This document shows positions 48,569 to 60,065 of a stretch of DNA of 64,000 nucleotides, piece by piece. The translations under genes and the position numbers were made by a program. The DNA is from Cellulomonas shaoxiangyii (GTDB taxonomy: Bacteria > Actinomycetota > Actinomycetes > Actinomycetales > Cellulomonadaceae). Position 1 is the first letter of the stretch; each line of letters begins with the position of its first letter. Under the pieces are notes generated by a model. It was not told the origin of the DNA. It searched no databases and was given only the letters and a program-made list of their open reading frames with translations. The stretch lies in assembly GCF_004798685.1 (NCBI RefSeq), contig NZ_CP039291.1:1860001-1924000 (forward strand). The letters run 5' to 3'.

Positions 48569-48572
<4 letters not shown>
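47262..48572 (-). CDS. pyrC: Dihydroorotase
   Basis: The protein has 436 residues, class I amidohydrolase type. Metal ligands are in [10 protein letters not shown], later histidines in A-Q-H-A-Q-E and C-H-L-S-T-A, and the catalytic aspartate in [13 protein letters not shown]. It cyclises carbamoyl aspartate. GTG at 48572 overlaps the pyrB stop as GTGA. Confidence 0.95.
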
Positions 48573-50301
<1,729 letters not shown>

Positions 50302-50305
50302 TCAC

Positions 50306-50311
50306 ACCTTA
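50306..50311 (-). promoter_or_regulatory. -10 element of the pyr operon
   Basis: Minus-strand TAAGGT lies 55 nt before the pyrR start, giving a leader of about 50 nt that holds just the PyrR loop. No clear -35. The divergent GGDEF-EAL gene starts at 50384. Confidence 0.5.
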
Positions 50312-50383
50312 CCGGGCGCGCGCGGCACCCGACGTCACCCGGATGCCGTTCAACAGGGTGCGGCGGACGACCGATGCATCCGT

Positions 50384-52711
50384 GTGCTCGCCGACGTCCC
50401 GCTGTGGACCACCGTCCTGCAGCTCCTCGCTGCCGGCCTGGTGGGCGGCTTCTGCGTGCTCCAGTGGGTCTGGTGGCGGGGCTCGCTGCGCTCCGACGGG
50501 CCCGCGTGGGCGGTGTGGCTCTCGGCGGCCATGGCGCTCATGCTCCTCACGGCCGGCCTCCACGGCGTCACGCCGAGCCCGCTGGGCCGCGGCGTGCTCG
50601 GCTTCGTGCACGCCCAGCTCGTCGCCGCGGTGGTGCTGCTCTGCCTGCCCGCCACGCGGGCGTTCGGCGGGTCGCGCCTGCGCCTGGCGCCGTGGGTCGC
50701 CGTCACCGCCACGCTCCTCGCGGTGCGTGCGCTGCTGTGGGTCCTCGCGCCCCCCGGCACGGGGGCGGCCGGCGGGCCCACCGGCCGCGCGCTCGCCGTC
50801 GCCCTGCTCTTCGTGGCGCTCGGCGTCACCGTCGGGTACGTCGTCGCGTCGCTCGGCGCCGTGCGCATCACCCGGCTCGGCTGGCTCCTGGTCGCTGCCG
50901 GCTCGATGTCGCTCGTCCTCCTGGCGAGCGGCGTCCTGCTCGACGAGCGGCACGCGGGCGCGGCGCTCGCCGGCCTCTGGCCCATCCCGCTGGCCTTCGG
51001 GCTGGAGTCGCTCGCGCTCGTCCGCCTGCGCCGCGCGCAACTGACGGCGCAGCGGCGCGAGCTCATGCGCGACGCGCTCGCGGACCTCACCAACGCCGCG
51101 TGGTTCAGCCGCGACCCCGACACGCTGCTGGAGCACGCGCGGGACGTGGCGCGCACCGTCCTGGACGACCCGAGCGTCGAGGGCTCGCTGCGGCCGCTGC
51201 ACCGCGAGCGGTTCGTGGCGGAGCTGTTCCCCGCCGCGCCGGAGCTCCTCGCCCAGCACGAGCGCACGTTCCTCGTCGACCTCGCCCTCGTCGTCGCCAG
51301 CGCCGCCGAGCGGTACGCGCTGACCGACCGGCTGTCCCGCGCCGCCGAGACCGACGCGCTCACCGGGCTGCCGAACCGGCGCGCGGCGGACCGCTACCTC
51401 GTCGACACCCTCGAGCGGGCCGCCGTCGAGCGGACCCGCGTGTCCGTCCTCTACTGCGACATCGACGGGTTCAAGGACGTCAACGACCGCGAGGGCCACG
51501 CGGCGGGCGACGACCTGCTGCGGCGCACCGCCGACTTCCTGCGCACGTACACCGACGCCGAGACGTACGTCGCGCGCCTCGCCGGCGACGAGTTCGCGGT
51601 CGTCGTCTCGCGCGCCCCGGCGGACGCCGAGCTCGCCGACCTCGCGCGCCGCCTGCGCTCGGGCTTCGACGCGCGCGTCGGCAACCCCGCCGGTCCGCGC
51701 CTGACGTGCGGCGTCGCGACGTGGAACCCCGAGGAGGTCGTCGACGCCGACGCGCTCCTGCGCCACGCCGACGACGCGATGCTCGACGCGAAGCGCTCCC
51801 GCAGCGGGCACCGCGTCTTCGACGCGACGCTGCGTGCGCGTGCCGAGGACTCGCGGCGGCTGCGCGCCGCCCTGGAGCGCGCGGTGGAGCAGGACCGCAT
51901 CACCGCGTGGTTCCAGCCGATCGTCGACACGGGAACCCTCGAGGTGGTCGGCCTCGAGGCGCTCGCACGGTGGCAGGAGGGCGACAAGGTGATCCTGCCG
52001 GAGCACTGGCTGGCGCTCGCCGAGCAGACCGGCCTGATCGTGCCGATCGGGCACGCGATGTTCCGTCAGGCCCGGCGCGCGCTCGACCGCCACCAGATGC
52101 CCGTGGCCGTGAACCTGTCGGCGCGCGAGCTGCACGAGGCCGACGTGCTCGAGCGCATCGAGGAGGCGTGGGGCGGTGGCCCGTGGGAGCACCTCACCGT
52201 CGAGATCACCGAGAGCACGATGTTGCGCACGACGACGGCCGTGCCCGTGCTCTCCGAGCTGCGGGCCCGCGGTGCGCGCATCGCGCTCGACGACTTCGGC
52301 ACGGGGTTCAGCTCCCTGGCCCGCCTCGCGCGGCTGCCCGTCGACGTGCTGAAGATCGACCGGTCGTTCGTGCGGGAGGTGCGCACGCCCCGGGGCGCGG
52401 GGCCGGTGCGCGCCATCGTCGCCCTCGCGGAGCACCACGGGCTCGACGTCGTCGCCGAGGGCGTGGAGTCCGCGGGCGACCTGCAGGTGCTCGTCGACCT
52501 GGGTGTGCGGCAGGCGCAGGGCATGTTCATCGGGCGGCCCGCACCGGGGCTGCCCGTGCGGGGCGCGCGTCCGGGGCCGCGCACCGACCTCCCCCGACGG
52601 GCCCGCGCCCGGATCGTGCCGCGGCCGCTGCGCGTCGTCACCGGCGGCGCCGACGCAGGCGACCTGTCTGCCGCCGAGGAGGCCAACCTCGGCACGTCGG
52701 AGATGCTCTGA
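50384..52711 (+). CDS. GGDEF-EAL cyclic di-GMP turnover membrane protein
   Basis: The protein has 775 residues. The N-terminal 215 residues contain seven or eight hydrophobic helices. A GGDEF domain follows (about 325-480) with A-G-D-E-F in place of G-G-D-E-F, then an EAL domain (about 495-735) with E-A-L-A-R-W, N-L-S-A-R-E, E-I-T-E-S-T, D-D-F-G-T-G-F-S-S-L, K-I-D-R-S-F-V and A-E-G-V-E-S. The EAL metal and catalytic residues look complete and A-G-D-E-F is a tolerated variant, so both synthesis and breakdown of c-di-GMP are possible. GTG at 50384 is the first in-frame start. Confidence 0.9.
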   Translation: MLADVPLWTTVLQLLAAGLVGGFCVLQWVWWRGSLRSDGPAWAVWLSAAMALMLLTAGLHGVTPSPLGRGVLGFVHAQLVAAVVLLCLPATRAFGGSRLRLAPWVAVTATLLAVRALLWVLAPPGTGAAGGPTGRALAVALLFVALGVTVGYVVASLGAVRITRLGWLLVAAGSMSLVLLASGVLLDERHAGAALAGLWPIPLAFGLESLALVRLRRAQLTAQRRELMRDALADLTNAAWFSRDPDTLLEHARDVARTVLDDPSVEGSLRPLHRERFVAELFPAAPELLAQHERTFLVDLALVVASAAERYALTDRLSRAAETDALTGLPNRRAADRYLVDTLERAAVERTRVSVLYCDIDGFKDVNDREGHAAGDDLLRRTADFLRTYTDAETYVARLAGDEFAVVVSRAPADAELADLARRLRSGFDARVGNPAGPRLTCGVATWNPEEVVDADALLRHADDAMLDAKRSRSGHRVFDATLRARAEDSRRLRAALERAVEQDRITAWFQPIVDTGTLEVVGLEALARWQEGDKVILPEHWLALAEQTGLIVPIGHAMFRQARRALDRHQMPVAVNLSARELHEADVLERIEEAWGGGPWEHLTVEITESTMLRTTTAVPVLSELRARGARIALDDFGTGFSSLARLARLPVDVLKIDRSFVREVRTPRGAGPVRAIVALAEHHGLDVVAEGVESAGDLQVLVDLGVRQAQGMFIGRPAPGLPVRGARPGPRTDLPRRARARIVPRPLRVVTGGADAGDLSAAEEANLGTSEML

Positions 52712-52744
52712 CGCCGTCGCGACGTCGTCCTGCCCTGACGACGA

Positions 52745-52782
52745 CGCGGGCGGTGCGGCCCCGAGGGGTCGCACCGCCCGCG
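52745..52782. terminator. Terminator between the GGDEF-EAL gene and nusB
   Basis: A perfect 13-bp stem (52745-52757 with 52770-52782) continues inward into GCCCC facing GGGG. It separates converging genes. Confidence 0.75.
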
Positions 52783-52798
52783 GTGGGTCGGCGGCGGC

Positions 52799-53215
52799 TC
52801 AGGCGAGCAGCGTCGGCTTCAGCTCGACGACGCGACCCAGCAGGCCGTTGACGAACGACGGCGACTCGTCGGTCGACAGCTCGCGCGCCAGGTTGACGGC
52901 CTCGTCGACCGCGACCGCGTCGGGCACGTCGTCGTTCCAGAGGATCTCCCACGTGCCGATGCGGAGCAGCGCGCGGTCGACCGCCGGCATGCGCGCGATG
53001 GTCCAGCCGTGGGAGTGCGTCGCGAGCACCTCGTCGATGCGCTCCGCGTGCGCCAGGACGCCCTCGACGATGTCGACGCTGTACTGCGGCAGCGCCGTCT
53101 CCGCGCCCGGCTCGACGACGCGCCGCGCGAGGAGCTCGCCGACCGCGACGCCGCGCTGGTCGGCCTCGAACAGCACGTCGAGCGCGCGCTTGCGCGCCTT
53201 GGTCCGGGCGCCCAC
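52799..53215 (-). CDS. nusB: Transcription antitermination factor NusB
   Basis: The protein has 138 residues. The all-helical NusB fold shows A-R-K-R-A-L-D-V-L-F-E-A-D near the start, D-R-A-L-L-R-I-G-T-W-E-I-L and A-V-D-E-A-V-N-L-A-R-E-L-S-T-D-E-S-P-S-F-V-N-G-L-L. It binds boxA RNA with NusE for rRNA antitermination. GTG at 53215 is immediately after the efp stop, so the two are co-transcribed. Confidence 0.95.
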   Translation of the reverse strand: MGARTKARKRALDVLFEADQRGVAVGELLARRVVEPGAETALPQYSVDIVEGVLAHAERIDEVLATHSHGWTIARMPAVDRALLRIGTWEILWNDDVPDAVAVDEAVNLARELSTDESPSFVNGLLGRVVELKPTLLA

Positions 53216-53216
53216 G

Positions 53217-53780
53217 TCAGTCGTTCACGCGGCCGAGGTACGACCCGTCACGCGTGTCGACCTTGACCTTGGTGTTCGCCTCGAGGAACAGCGGCACCTG
53301 GATCTCGTAGCCCGTCTCGAGCGTGGCGGGCTTCGTGCCCGCGGACGAGCGGTCGCCCTGCAGGCCCGGCTCCGTGTACGTCACCTCGAGCACGACCGAC
53401 GGGGGCAGCTCGACGTAGAGCGGCACGCCCTCGTTCGTGGCGACCATCGCCGTCTGCGACTCGAGCATGAAGTTCGCGGCGTCGCCCACGGTCGCGGCCG
53501 GCACGTTGATCTGGTCGTACGTGTCCGTGTCCATGAACACGAAGTCGTCGCCGTCCTTGTACAGGTACTGCATGTCGCGCTTGTCGACGTTCGCCGTCTC
53601 GACCTTGATGCCCGCGTTGAACGTGCGGTCGACGACCTTGCCGGACAGCACGTTCTTCAGCTTGGTGCGCACGAAGGCGCCGCCCTTGCCGGGCTTGACG
53701 TGCTGGAACTCGATGACGGTCCACAGCTGGCCGTCGATCTTCAGCACGGTGCCGTTCTTCAGGTCGTTGGTCGTCGCCAC
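53217..53780 (-). CDS. efp: Elongation factor P
   Basis: The protein has 187 residues, the standard length. It relieves ribosome stalling at polyproline. The loop that reaches the peptidyl centre reads K-P-G-K-G-G-A-F with the tip lysine at residue 32. The other domains show V-D-R-T-F-N-A-G and the C-terminal [13 protein letters not shown] at 53780 is chosen by family alignment; a longer frame upstream is artefactual. GGGAGAA lies about 10 nt upstream. Confidence 0.95.
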   Translation of the reverse strand: MATTNDLKNGTVLKIDGQLWTVIEFQHVKPGKGGAFVRTKLKNVLSGKVVDRTFNAGIKVETANVDKRDMQYLYKDGDDFVFMDTDTYDQINVPAATVGDAANFMLESQTAMVATNEGVPLYVELPPSVVLEVTYTEPGLQGDRSSAGTKPATLETGYEIQVPLFLEANTKVKVDTRDGSYLGRVND

Positions 53781-53896
53781 GAGCGTCGTTCTCCCAGTCG
53801 GTGGTCGAGGTGCGCCCGTTGCGGCGCGAGCGGCGCAGGGGCGCCGGCCGCCCGCGGCGGTCGCCATGACGGCCACCCGGCCGCGGGCCGTCGTCC

Positions 53897-53902
53897 ATCG
53901 TA
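53897..53902 (-). promoter_or_regulatory. -10 element of efp-nusB
   Basis: Minus-strand TACGAT within CGGTACGATGGACG, a 14-nt sequence identical to the rpoZ promoter region. A leader of about 110 nt follows. Confidence 0.45.
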
Positions 53903-53955
53903 CCGGGTCGACGGCGGTCGGTCCGGGTCCGTGCTCGTCCCCGTGCCTGGCGGCG

Positions 53956-54381
53956 TCAGGCGAGCAGCATCCGTCCGGTGAAGCCGACGAGCGACGCCCA
54001 GACGAGCGACGCGAGCGTCCCGATGACGAACCGCTCGGACGCGCCGGGGTTGTCCCGCAGCTCCGCGTACCGTCCGAGGCCCTTGACCGCCACGACGATG
54101 GCGGCGCCCTCGGGCATGCCCGCGAGGATGGCGGCCGTCACGCCGAGGCGCTCGAGCAGGCCGATCCACGTGCCGCCGCGCAGAACGCGCCGGGCGCCCG
54201 GGCCCTCGGGTCCGTCGCTCAGCGTGAGCGGACCGGCTGTCGCCTGCGCGGCCGGGGCGTCGCGCCCGGCGTCGGCGGAGCGGGACGCGAGGTCGAGGAC
54301 GAGGCGGGTGGCGTACCAGCCGCCGCCGGCGGACACGGCGAGGGCGGCGACCCAGACGAGGGCCTGCAGGGCGGGATGCAC
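53956..54381 (-). CDS. Small membrane protein paired with the SatD-like regulator
   Basis: The protein has 141 residues with one N-terminal helix (about 5-28) and two hydrophobic stretches near residues 78-98 and 117-138. The segment [18 protein letters not shown] is notable. I recognise no named family with certainty. GTG at 54381 starts 15 bp after the SatD-like gene, so the two form one unit; SatD proteins elsewhere are accompanied by a membrane partner. Confidence 0.7.
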   Translation of the reverse strand: MHPALQALVWVAALAVSAGGGWYATRLVLDLASRSADAGRDAPAAQATAGPLTLSDGPEGPGARRVLRGGTWIGLLERLGVTAAILAGMPEGAAIVVAVKGLGRYAELRDNPGASERFVIGTLASLVWASLVGFTGRMLLA

Positions 54382-54396
54382 GCGACGACCCTTGCG

Positions 54397-54987
54397 TCAG
54401 GCCTGGGCAGCCGTCAACAGGCGCGCCGCCACGGGTCGCACCGCCTGCTCCTCGGCCCACAGCGCGGCCCGCAGGCGCTGGCTGACGGCCTGCTGCGTCA
54501 CGCCGAGCCCGTGGGCGACGACGTCCTGCCCCGCGCCCGCGCGCACGGCGTCGACGGCGTCCCAGCCGGCGGGCGTGCGGCGCACGAGCACGGCGGCGAG
54601 CAGGGTGAGCACCGCCTCGGCGTCACCGGCGGCCACGGTGCCGGCCCCGCGCACGGCCAGCGGCACAGGTCGCTGGCGGCTCTTGGCGGCGTCGACCGCG
54701 GCGCGCGCCAGGACGAACGCCTCCCCCGCGCCGGCGCGCGGGGACGCCGGCAGCGGCTCGACCACGGGTCCGGCGCCCACCCCGACGCTCCACCCGCCCA
54801 GCCGCACCAGGTCGAGCACCAGGTCGACGACCGCGTCGGCGTCGGCGAGCACACCCTGGACCTCGTCCCCCACCGTGCGCTCGAAGCCCCGGACCAGGTG
54901 CGGGGCGTCGGCGAGGTGGGCCAGGAGCTCCGGGACGAGGTCCGTCCCGCGGCGGCTGCCCCGCTGGTCCACCGTGAGCACGAACAC
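54397..54987 (-). CDS. SatD-like protein with C-terminal helix-turn-helix
   Basis: The protein has 196 residues. The N-terminal part resembles the SatD family: V-L-T-V-D-Q-R-G-S-R-R, then V-G-D-E-V-Q-G-V-L, G-V-G-A-G and G-E-A-F-V-L-A-R-A-A-V-D-A-A-K. The C-terminal residues about 145-185 form a helix-turn-helix (V-A-H-G-L-G-V-T-Q-Q-A-V-S-Q-R-L). It probably regulates its own operon; the ligand is unknown. GTG at 54987 is chosen because CAGCAT ends 6 nt upstream and the family begins at this point; GTG at 55002 is the longer alternative. Confidence 0.75.
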   Translation of the reverse strand: MFVLTVDQRGSRRGTDLVPELLAHLADAPHLVRGFERTVGDEVQGVLADADAVVDLVLDLVRLGGWSVGVGAGPVVEPLPASPRAGAGEAFVLARAAVDAAKSRQRPVPLAVRGAGTVAAGDAEAVLTLLAAVLVRRTPAGWDAVDAVRAGAGQDVVAHGLGVTQQAVSQRLRAALWAEEQAVRPVAARLLTAAQA

Positions 54988-55023
54988 AAGACAATGCTGC
55001 ACCCTTGTTCAGCTGATAACAAG
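54983..55023. promoter_or_regulatory. A/T-richer operator-like region upstream of the SatD-like gene
   Basis: CTTGTT (55004-55009) and AACAAG (55018-55023) form a dyad, and a third related half site, ACACAAG with GAAC before it, lies at 54983-54991. On the minus strand TTGTTA and CAGCAT are 17 bp apart, so the dyad would cover a promoter. Autoregulation by the helix-turn-helix of the SatD-like protein is inference. Confidence 0.45.
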
Positions 55024-55049
55024 TCCGCAGCCTTGACCACCCGTCCGTC

Positions 55050-55092
55050 AGACCGTCATGTCGGGGGTCACCGTGCCCCGAGACGACGGTCT
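55050..55092. repeat. Palindromic element, left copy, overlapping the DUF559 gene stop
   Basis: AGACCGTC (55050-55057) pairs with GACGGTCT (55085-55092). Inside, TCGGGG (55061-55066) pairs with CCCCGA (55076-55081) around a 9-nt loop. The same nested plan and the same outer sequence recur on the other side of the DUF559 gene. Confidence 0.65.
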
Positions 55093-56003
55093 CACCGCCC
55101 GGCGGGCAGGAGCCGGGCGAGGGTGCGGCGGATCTCCCCGACCACGGCCGCGCCGCGGAGCGTCAGGTCCTGCCAGGTGTACCGGAGGACGGTGCAGCCC
55201 GCGCCGACCAGGCCGTTCTGCCGCGTGCGGTCCTGCTGGAAGCGGTCGGGCCCGTGCGCCGCACGGCCGTCGACCTCGACGACGAGCCGCGCCGCGGCGA
55301 ACCACACGTCCGCGACCGCCGCGACGCCGGTCAGCGGACGCAGGTCCGCGTCCGCGACCCACCCCGTGATGCCGGCGCCGCGCAGGAGGTCGTGGAGCAG
55401 GTCCTCCGCCGGGCTGTACGCCCCGCGCCGCAGCCGGTCGGCCGCCCGCGCGAGCCGCACGTTCCCCCGATGGCCCGGGTGGCCCGCCCGCCACGCGTCG
55501 AGCACGTCGGCCGTGACGAGCCGCCGCGGTCCCGCCCACGCGAGCAGCCGGTCGCCGTCGCGCGGGGGGAGCTGCGCGAGGCAGTCGAGGAGCGTCCGGT
55601 CCGGGCGCGTGACCTGCACGTCCGCGAACGAGGTCACCTCCGACGGGTGCCACCGGTGCTCGTGGCTGCGCAGCCGGCCACGGGCGCGGCGGGGTGCGGG
55701 TACCAGGACGTGGACGGCGCCGTCGTCCGGGACGGGCATGCCGTGCAGCCGCGCGGCGGTCGTCAGGGTTACCACGGCGTCCGGCCACGTCAGCCAGGCG
55801 GCGTACGCGTCCGCCGCGACGGACCGCGGCGTGGCCGAGGCCGCCAGACCGGCACCCGCGACGGGCACCCACACACCGCGCTCGACCCGGTGGCGGACCT
55901 GATCCACGATGAGCCCTGCCGTGCGGGCCTGCCGCCGCGTGAAGACGCCGCACTGGTGCCGGGCGACCGGTGGCACCCAGTCGCGGTCGATGAGACGTGG
56001 CAT
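55092..56003 (-). CDS. AbiEi-like/DUF559 domain protein (Vsr-like endonuclease fold)
   Basis: The protein has 303 residues. The N-terminal 80 residues contain a winged-helix-like segment (V-F-T-R-R-Q-A-R-T-A-G-L) like that of AbiEi-type antitoxin domains. The C-terminal 110 residues are DUF559, related to very-short-patch-repair endonucleases: V-V-E-V-D-G-R-A-A-H at 231-240, then D-R-T-R-Q-N and V-L-R-Y-T-W-Q-D-L. Biochemical role is unknown. ATG at 56003 lies 6 nt after CACGGT. Both flanks carry related palindromes. No second toxin/antitoxin gene is adjacent. Confidence 0.8.
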   Translation of the reverse strand: MPRLIDRDWVPPVARHQCGVFTRRQARTAGLIVDQVRHRVERGVWVPVAGAGLAASATPRSVAADAYAAWLTWPDAVVTLTTAARLHGMPVPDDGAVHVLVPAPRRARGRLRSHEHRWHPSEVTSFADVQVTRPDRTLLDCLAQLPPRDGDRLLAWAGPRRLVTADVLDAWRAGHPGHRGNVRLARAADRLRRGAYSPAEDLLHDLLRGAGITGWVADADLRPLTGVAAVADVWFAAARLVVEVDGRAAHGPDRFQQDRTRQNGLVGAGCTVLRYTWQDLTLRGAAVVGEIRRTLARLLPAGR

Positions 56004-56091
56004 GCCGGAACCGTGCCCACCCAGCCCCCGCCCGCCCCTCCGCTGCCCCCACACCGGGAGCCGCGGCATCGGTACGCCGGGCCGGGGACGG

Positions 56092-56164
56092 CTCACCCCG
56101 GCCGCGAGACCGTCGTGGTGGGGACCTCATGTCCCCGGTACGACGGTCTCGCGGCCGGGGTGAG
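56092..56164. repeat. Large perfect palindrome, right copy, between DUF559 gene and aroB
   Basis: A perfect 25-bp stem (56092-56116 with 56140-56164) encloses a 6-bp inner stem (GGGGAC 56120-56125 with GTCCCC 56131-56136) and a 5-nt loop. The stem contains GAGACCGTCGT, shared with the left copy. It lies 24 bp after the aroB stop and could also terminate aroB transcription. Confidence 0.8.
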
Positions 56165-56188
56165 GGTGAGCGGGCGGAGGGTGAGGGG

Positions 56189-57909
<1,721 letters not shown>

Positions 57910-57922
57910 GGTCCGCAGGGTA

Positions 57923-57977
57923 GCCCGCGGCGCGCCGGCCGGCGGCGGGGGTCCGGCACCCCGCGGGGGCCGCGGGC
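57923..57977 (-). terminator. Possible terminator after aroC
   Basis: GCCCGCGG (57923-57930) and CCGCGGGC (57970-57977) form an 8-bp stem enclosing GC-rich sequence with further pairing, directly after the aroC stop and just upstream of the aroK -10. Confidence 0.4.
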
Positions 57978-57978
57978 G

Positions 57979-59169
57979 TCAGCGCAGCAGCTCGGGGACC
58001 GCGGCGAGGTAGGCGTCGAGGTTGCGCCGGACCTCCGCGACCGAGTCGCCGCCGGACTTCTCCAGCAGCGTCTGGGCCACGACCAGCGCGACCATCGCCT
58101 CGGCGACGACCGCCGCCGGCGGCACCGCGCACACGTCGGACCGCTGGTGCTGCGCCTTGGCGGCCTCGCCCGTCGCGGTGTCGACCGTGTCGAGCGCGCG
58201 CGGCACGGTCGAGATCGGCTTCATGGCCGCGCGCACGCGCACGACCTCACCGTTCGACATGCCGCCCTCGATGCCGCCCGCGCGGTTGGTGCGCCGCACG
58301 ATCCGGCCCGAGGCGTCGCGCTCGATCTCGTCGTGCGCCTGCGACCCGCGCCGCGCCGCCGTGCGGAAGCCGTCCCCGACCTCCACGCCCTTGATCGCCT
58401 GGATGCCCATGAGCGCCGCCGCGAGCCGGGCGTCCAGCCGACGGTCGCCGTGCACGTACGTGCCGATGCCGGACGGCAGGCCGTGCACCAGCACCTCCAC
58501 GACGCCGCCGAGCGTGTCGCCGTCCTTGTGGCACTCGTCGATCTCGGCGACCATCGCGGCCGACGTCCCCGGGTGGAAGCAGCGCACCGGGTCGGCGTCG
58601 AGCGCGGCGACGTCGTCCGGGGTGGGCGCCGGGGCGTCGTCCGGCACGGACACCGGGCCGATGCCGACGACGTGCGAGACGAGCCGCACGCCCGCGGCCT
58701 GCTCGAGGAACTGCGCGGCGACCGTGCCGAGGGCCACGCGCGTGGCCGTCTCGCGGGCGCTCGCGCGCTCGAGCACGGGACGCGCGTCGTCGAACGCGTA
58801 CTTGCGCATGCCGACGAGGTCCGCGTGACCCGGGCGCGGCCGCGTCAGCGGCGCGTTGCGCGCCCGGCTGAGCAGCGCGGGGTCCTCCACCGGGTCGGCC
58901 GACATCACGTCGACCCACTTGGGCCACTCGGTGTTGCCGATCTCGATCGCGACGGGCCCGCCCTGCGTCAGGCCGTGGCGCACCCCGCCGAGCAGGCGCA
59001 CCTCGTCCTGCTCGAACTTCATGCGGGCGCCGCGCCCGTAGCCGAGCCGGCGGCGGGCGAGGGCGGCCTGGATGTCAGAGGTCTGCACCTGCACACCGGC
59101 GGGCAGACCGTCGAGGATGCCGACGAGCGCGGGACCGTGCGACTCGCCGGACGTCAACCAACGGAGCAT
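57979..59169 (-). CDS. aroC: Chorismate synthase
   Basis: The protein has 396 residues. It is the FMN-dependent last step of the shikimate pathway. Signatures: [35 protein letters not shown] and [14 protein letters not shown] at 59169 is preceded by GGGAGGA about 12 nt upstream. The order aroC-aroK-aroB is the usual actinobacterial one. Confidence 0.96.
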   Translation of the reverse strand: MLRWLTSGESHGPALVGILDGLPAGVQVQTSDIQAALARRRLGYGRGARMKFEQDEVRLLGGVRHGLTQGGPVAIEIGNTEWPKWVDVMSADPVEDPALLSRARNAPLTRPRPGHADLVGMRKYAFDDARPVLERASARETATRVALGTVAAQFLEQAAGVRLVSHVVGIGPVSVPDDAPAPTPDDVAALDADPVRCFHPGTSAAMVAEIDECHKDGDTLGGVVEVLVHGLPSGIGTYVHGDRRLDARLAAALMGIQAIKGVEVGDGFRTAARRGSQAHDEIERDASGRIVRRTNRAGGIEGGMSNGEVVRVRAAMKPISTVPRALDTVDTATGEAAKAQHQRSDVCAVPPAAVVAEAMVALVVAQTLLEKSGGDSVAEVRRNLDAYLAAVPELLR

Positions 59170-59238
59170 GAGGGGGATCCTCCCACGTGGGCGCGGAGGG
59201 TCGGCGCGGCGTCCCAGCGCTCACCCGGCGACAGCACG

Positions 59239-59270
59239 GCGGCCCGCACGGTCGGTACCGCGCGGGCCGC
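59239..59270 (-). terminator. Terminator of the pil operon
   Basis: GCGGCCCGC (59239-59247) pairs with GCGGGCCGC (59262-59270), followed on the minus strand by further GC pairs. It lies 18 nt after the pilO stop and before the aroC start. Confidence 0.55.
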
Positions 59271-59288
59271 TTGTCGGACGGGTCCGGG

Positions 59289-60065
59289 TCAGCTGTCGAC
59301 CGCGCCGGGTTCCCCCGCAGCCCCGGCCGGGTCAGCACCCCCAGCCGGTGCGGCGCCGGCGGGATCGTCGGCGGGCAGGACGTACGCAGTCGCGCTGAGC
59401 TGCACCTGGTAGTCCCCGAGGGCGGTCGCCGGCCGACCGCCGGACGCGCCCTCCTCCTGCGTCGTGACCAGGTTGACGCCGGTGACGAGCAGGAGCCGCT
59501 GCACGCCCTGCTGGGCCCCGTCGATGAACGCGTTCACGGCGTCGGGCGTGCCGACCACCGTGAGGGTGAGGTCCATCCCCACCATCCCCGCGGGAGCGCT
59601 CGGTCCGCTCGGTGCGGCCGCCCCGCCCTCCGCGGGTGCAGGGCCCTCCCCGCCCGCGGCCGCGGGGTCCGTCGGCACGGCCGCCGGGACCGCCTCGGGA
59701 ACAGGCGGCACCGGCACCAGCTCGGTAGGAGTGAGGAACGTCAGGTCGAGCACGGTCACACCGTGCGTGGACGCGAGCGTGTCGAGCTCGCGCATCAAGG
59801 CGGACAGCCGGATGTCGGTCGGGAGCTGCTCCTGCAGCGCGGCCAGCTCGGTCTTGTACTGGTCGAGGTTCGCCGACGCCGCCTCGAGCGAGGCGATCTG
59901 CAGGGTCAGCAGGTCGTTCTGCTCGCGGGTAGAGGTGACCTGCTGCTCGGTGGAGGCCGTGTCGTCACGGGCGGGGCCGACGACGAGGAACCAGCCGCCC
60001 GCGCCGAGCGCCAGGGCAGCGGCTGCCGTGCCGCCGATCCAGGGGGCGGAACGTCGCCGGTCCAT
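59289..60065 (-). CDS. pilO: Type IV pilus assembly protein PilO
   Basis: The protein has 258 residues. One N-terminal transmembrane helix (about 10-30) is followed by a coiled coil (E-Q-Q-V-T-S-T-R-E-Q-N-D-L-L) and a ferredoxin-like periplasm-side domain with L-S-A-L-M-R-E-L-D-T-L-A. Proline/alanine-rich inserts occur near residues 120-160 and at the C-terminus. PilO pairs with PilN in the pilus alignment complex. ATG overlaps the pilN stop (TGATG). Confidence 0.85.
   Translation of the reverse strand: MDRRRSAPWIGGTAAAALALGAGGWFLVVGPARDDTASTEQQVTSTREQNDLLTLQIASLEAASANLDQYKTELAALQEQLPTDIRLSALMRELDTLASTHGVTVLDLTFLTPTELVPVPPVPEAVPAAVPTDPAAAGGEGPAPAEGGAAAPSGPSAPAGMVGMDLTLTVVGTPDAVNAFIDGAQQGVQRLLLVTGVNLVTTQEEGASGGRPATALGDYQVQLSATAYVLPADDPAGAAPAGGADPAGAAGEPGAVDS

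Noticed and set aside
53217..53876. Longer EF-P reading with about 32 extra N-terminal residues
   Set aside because: The family length and N-terminus match GTG at 53780; the extra residues are low-complexity and cover the leader.
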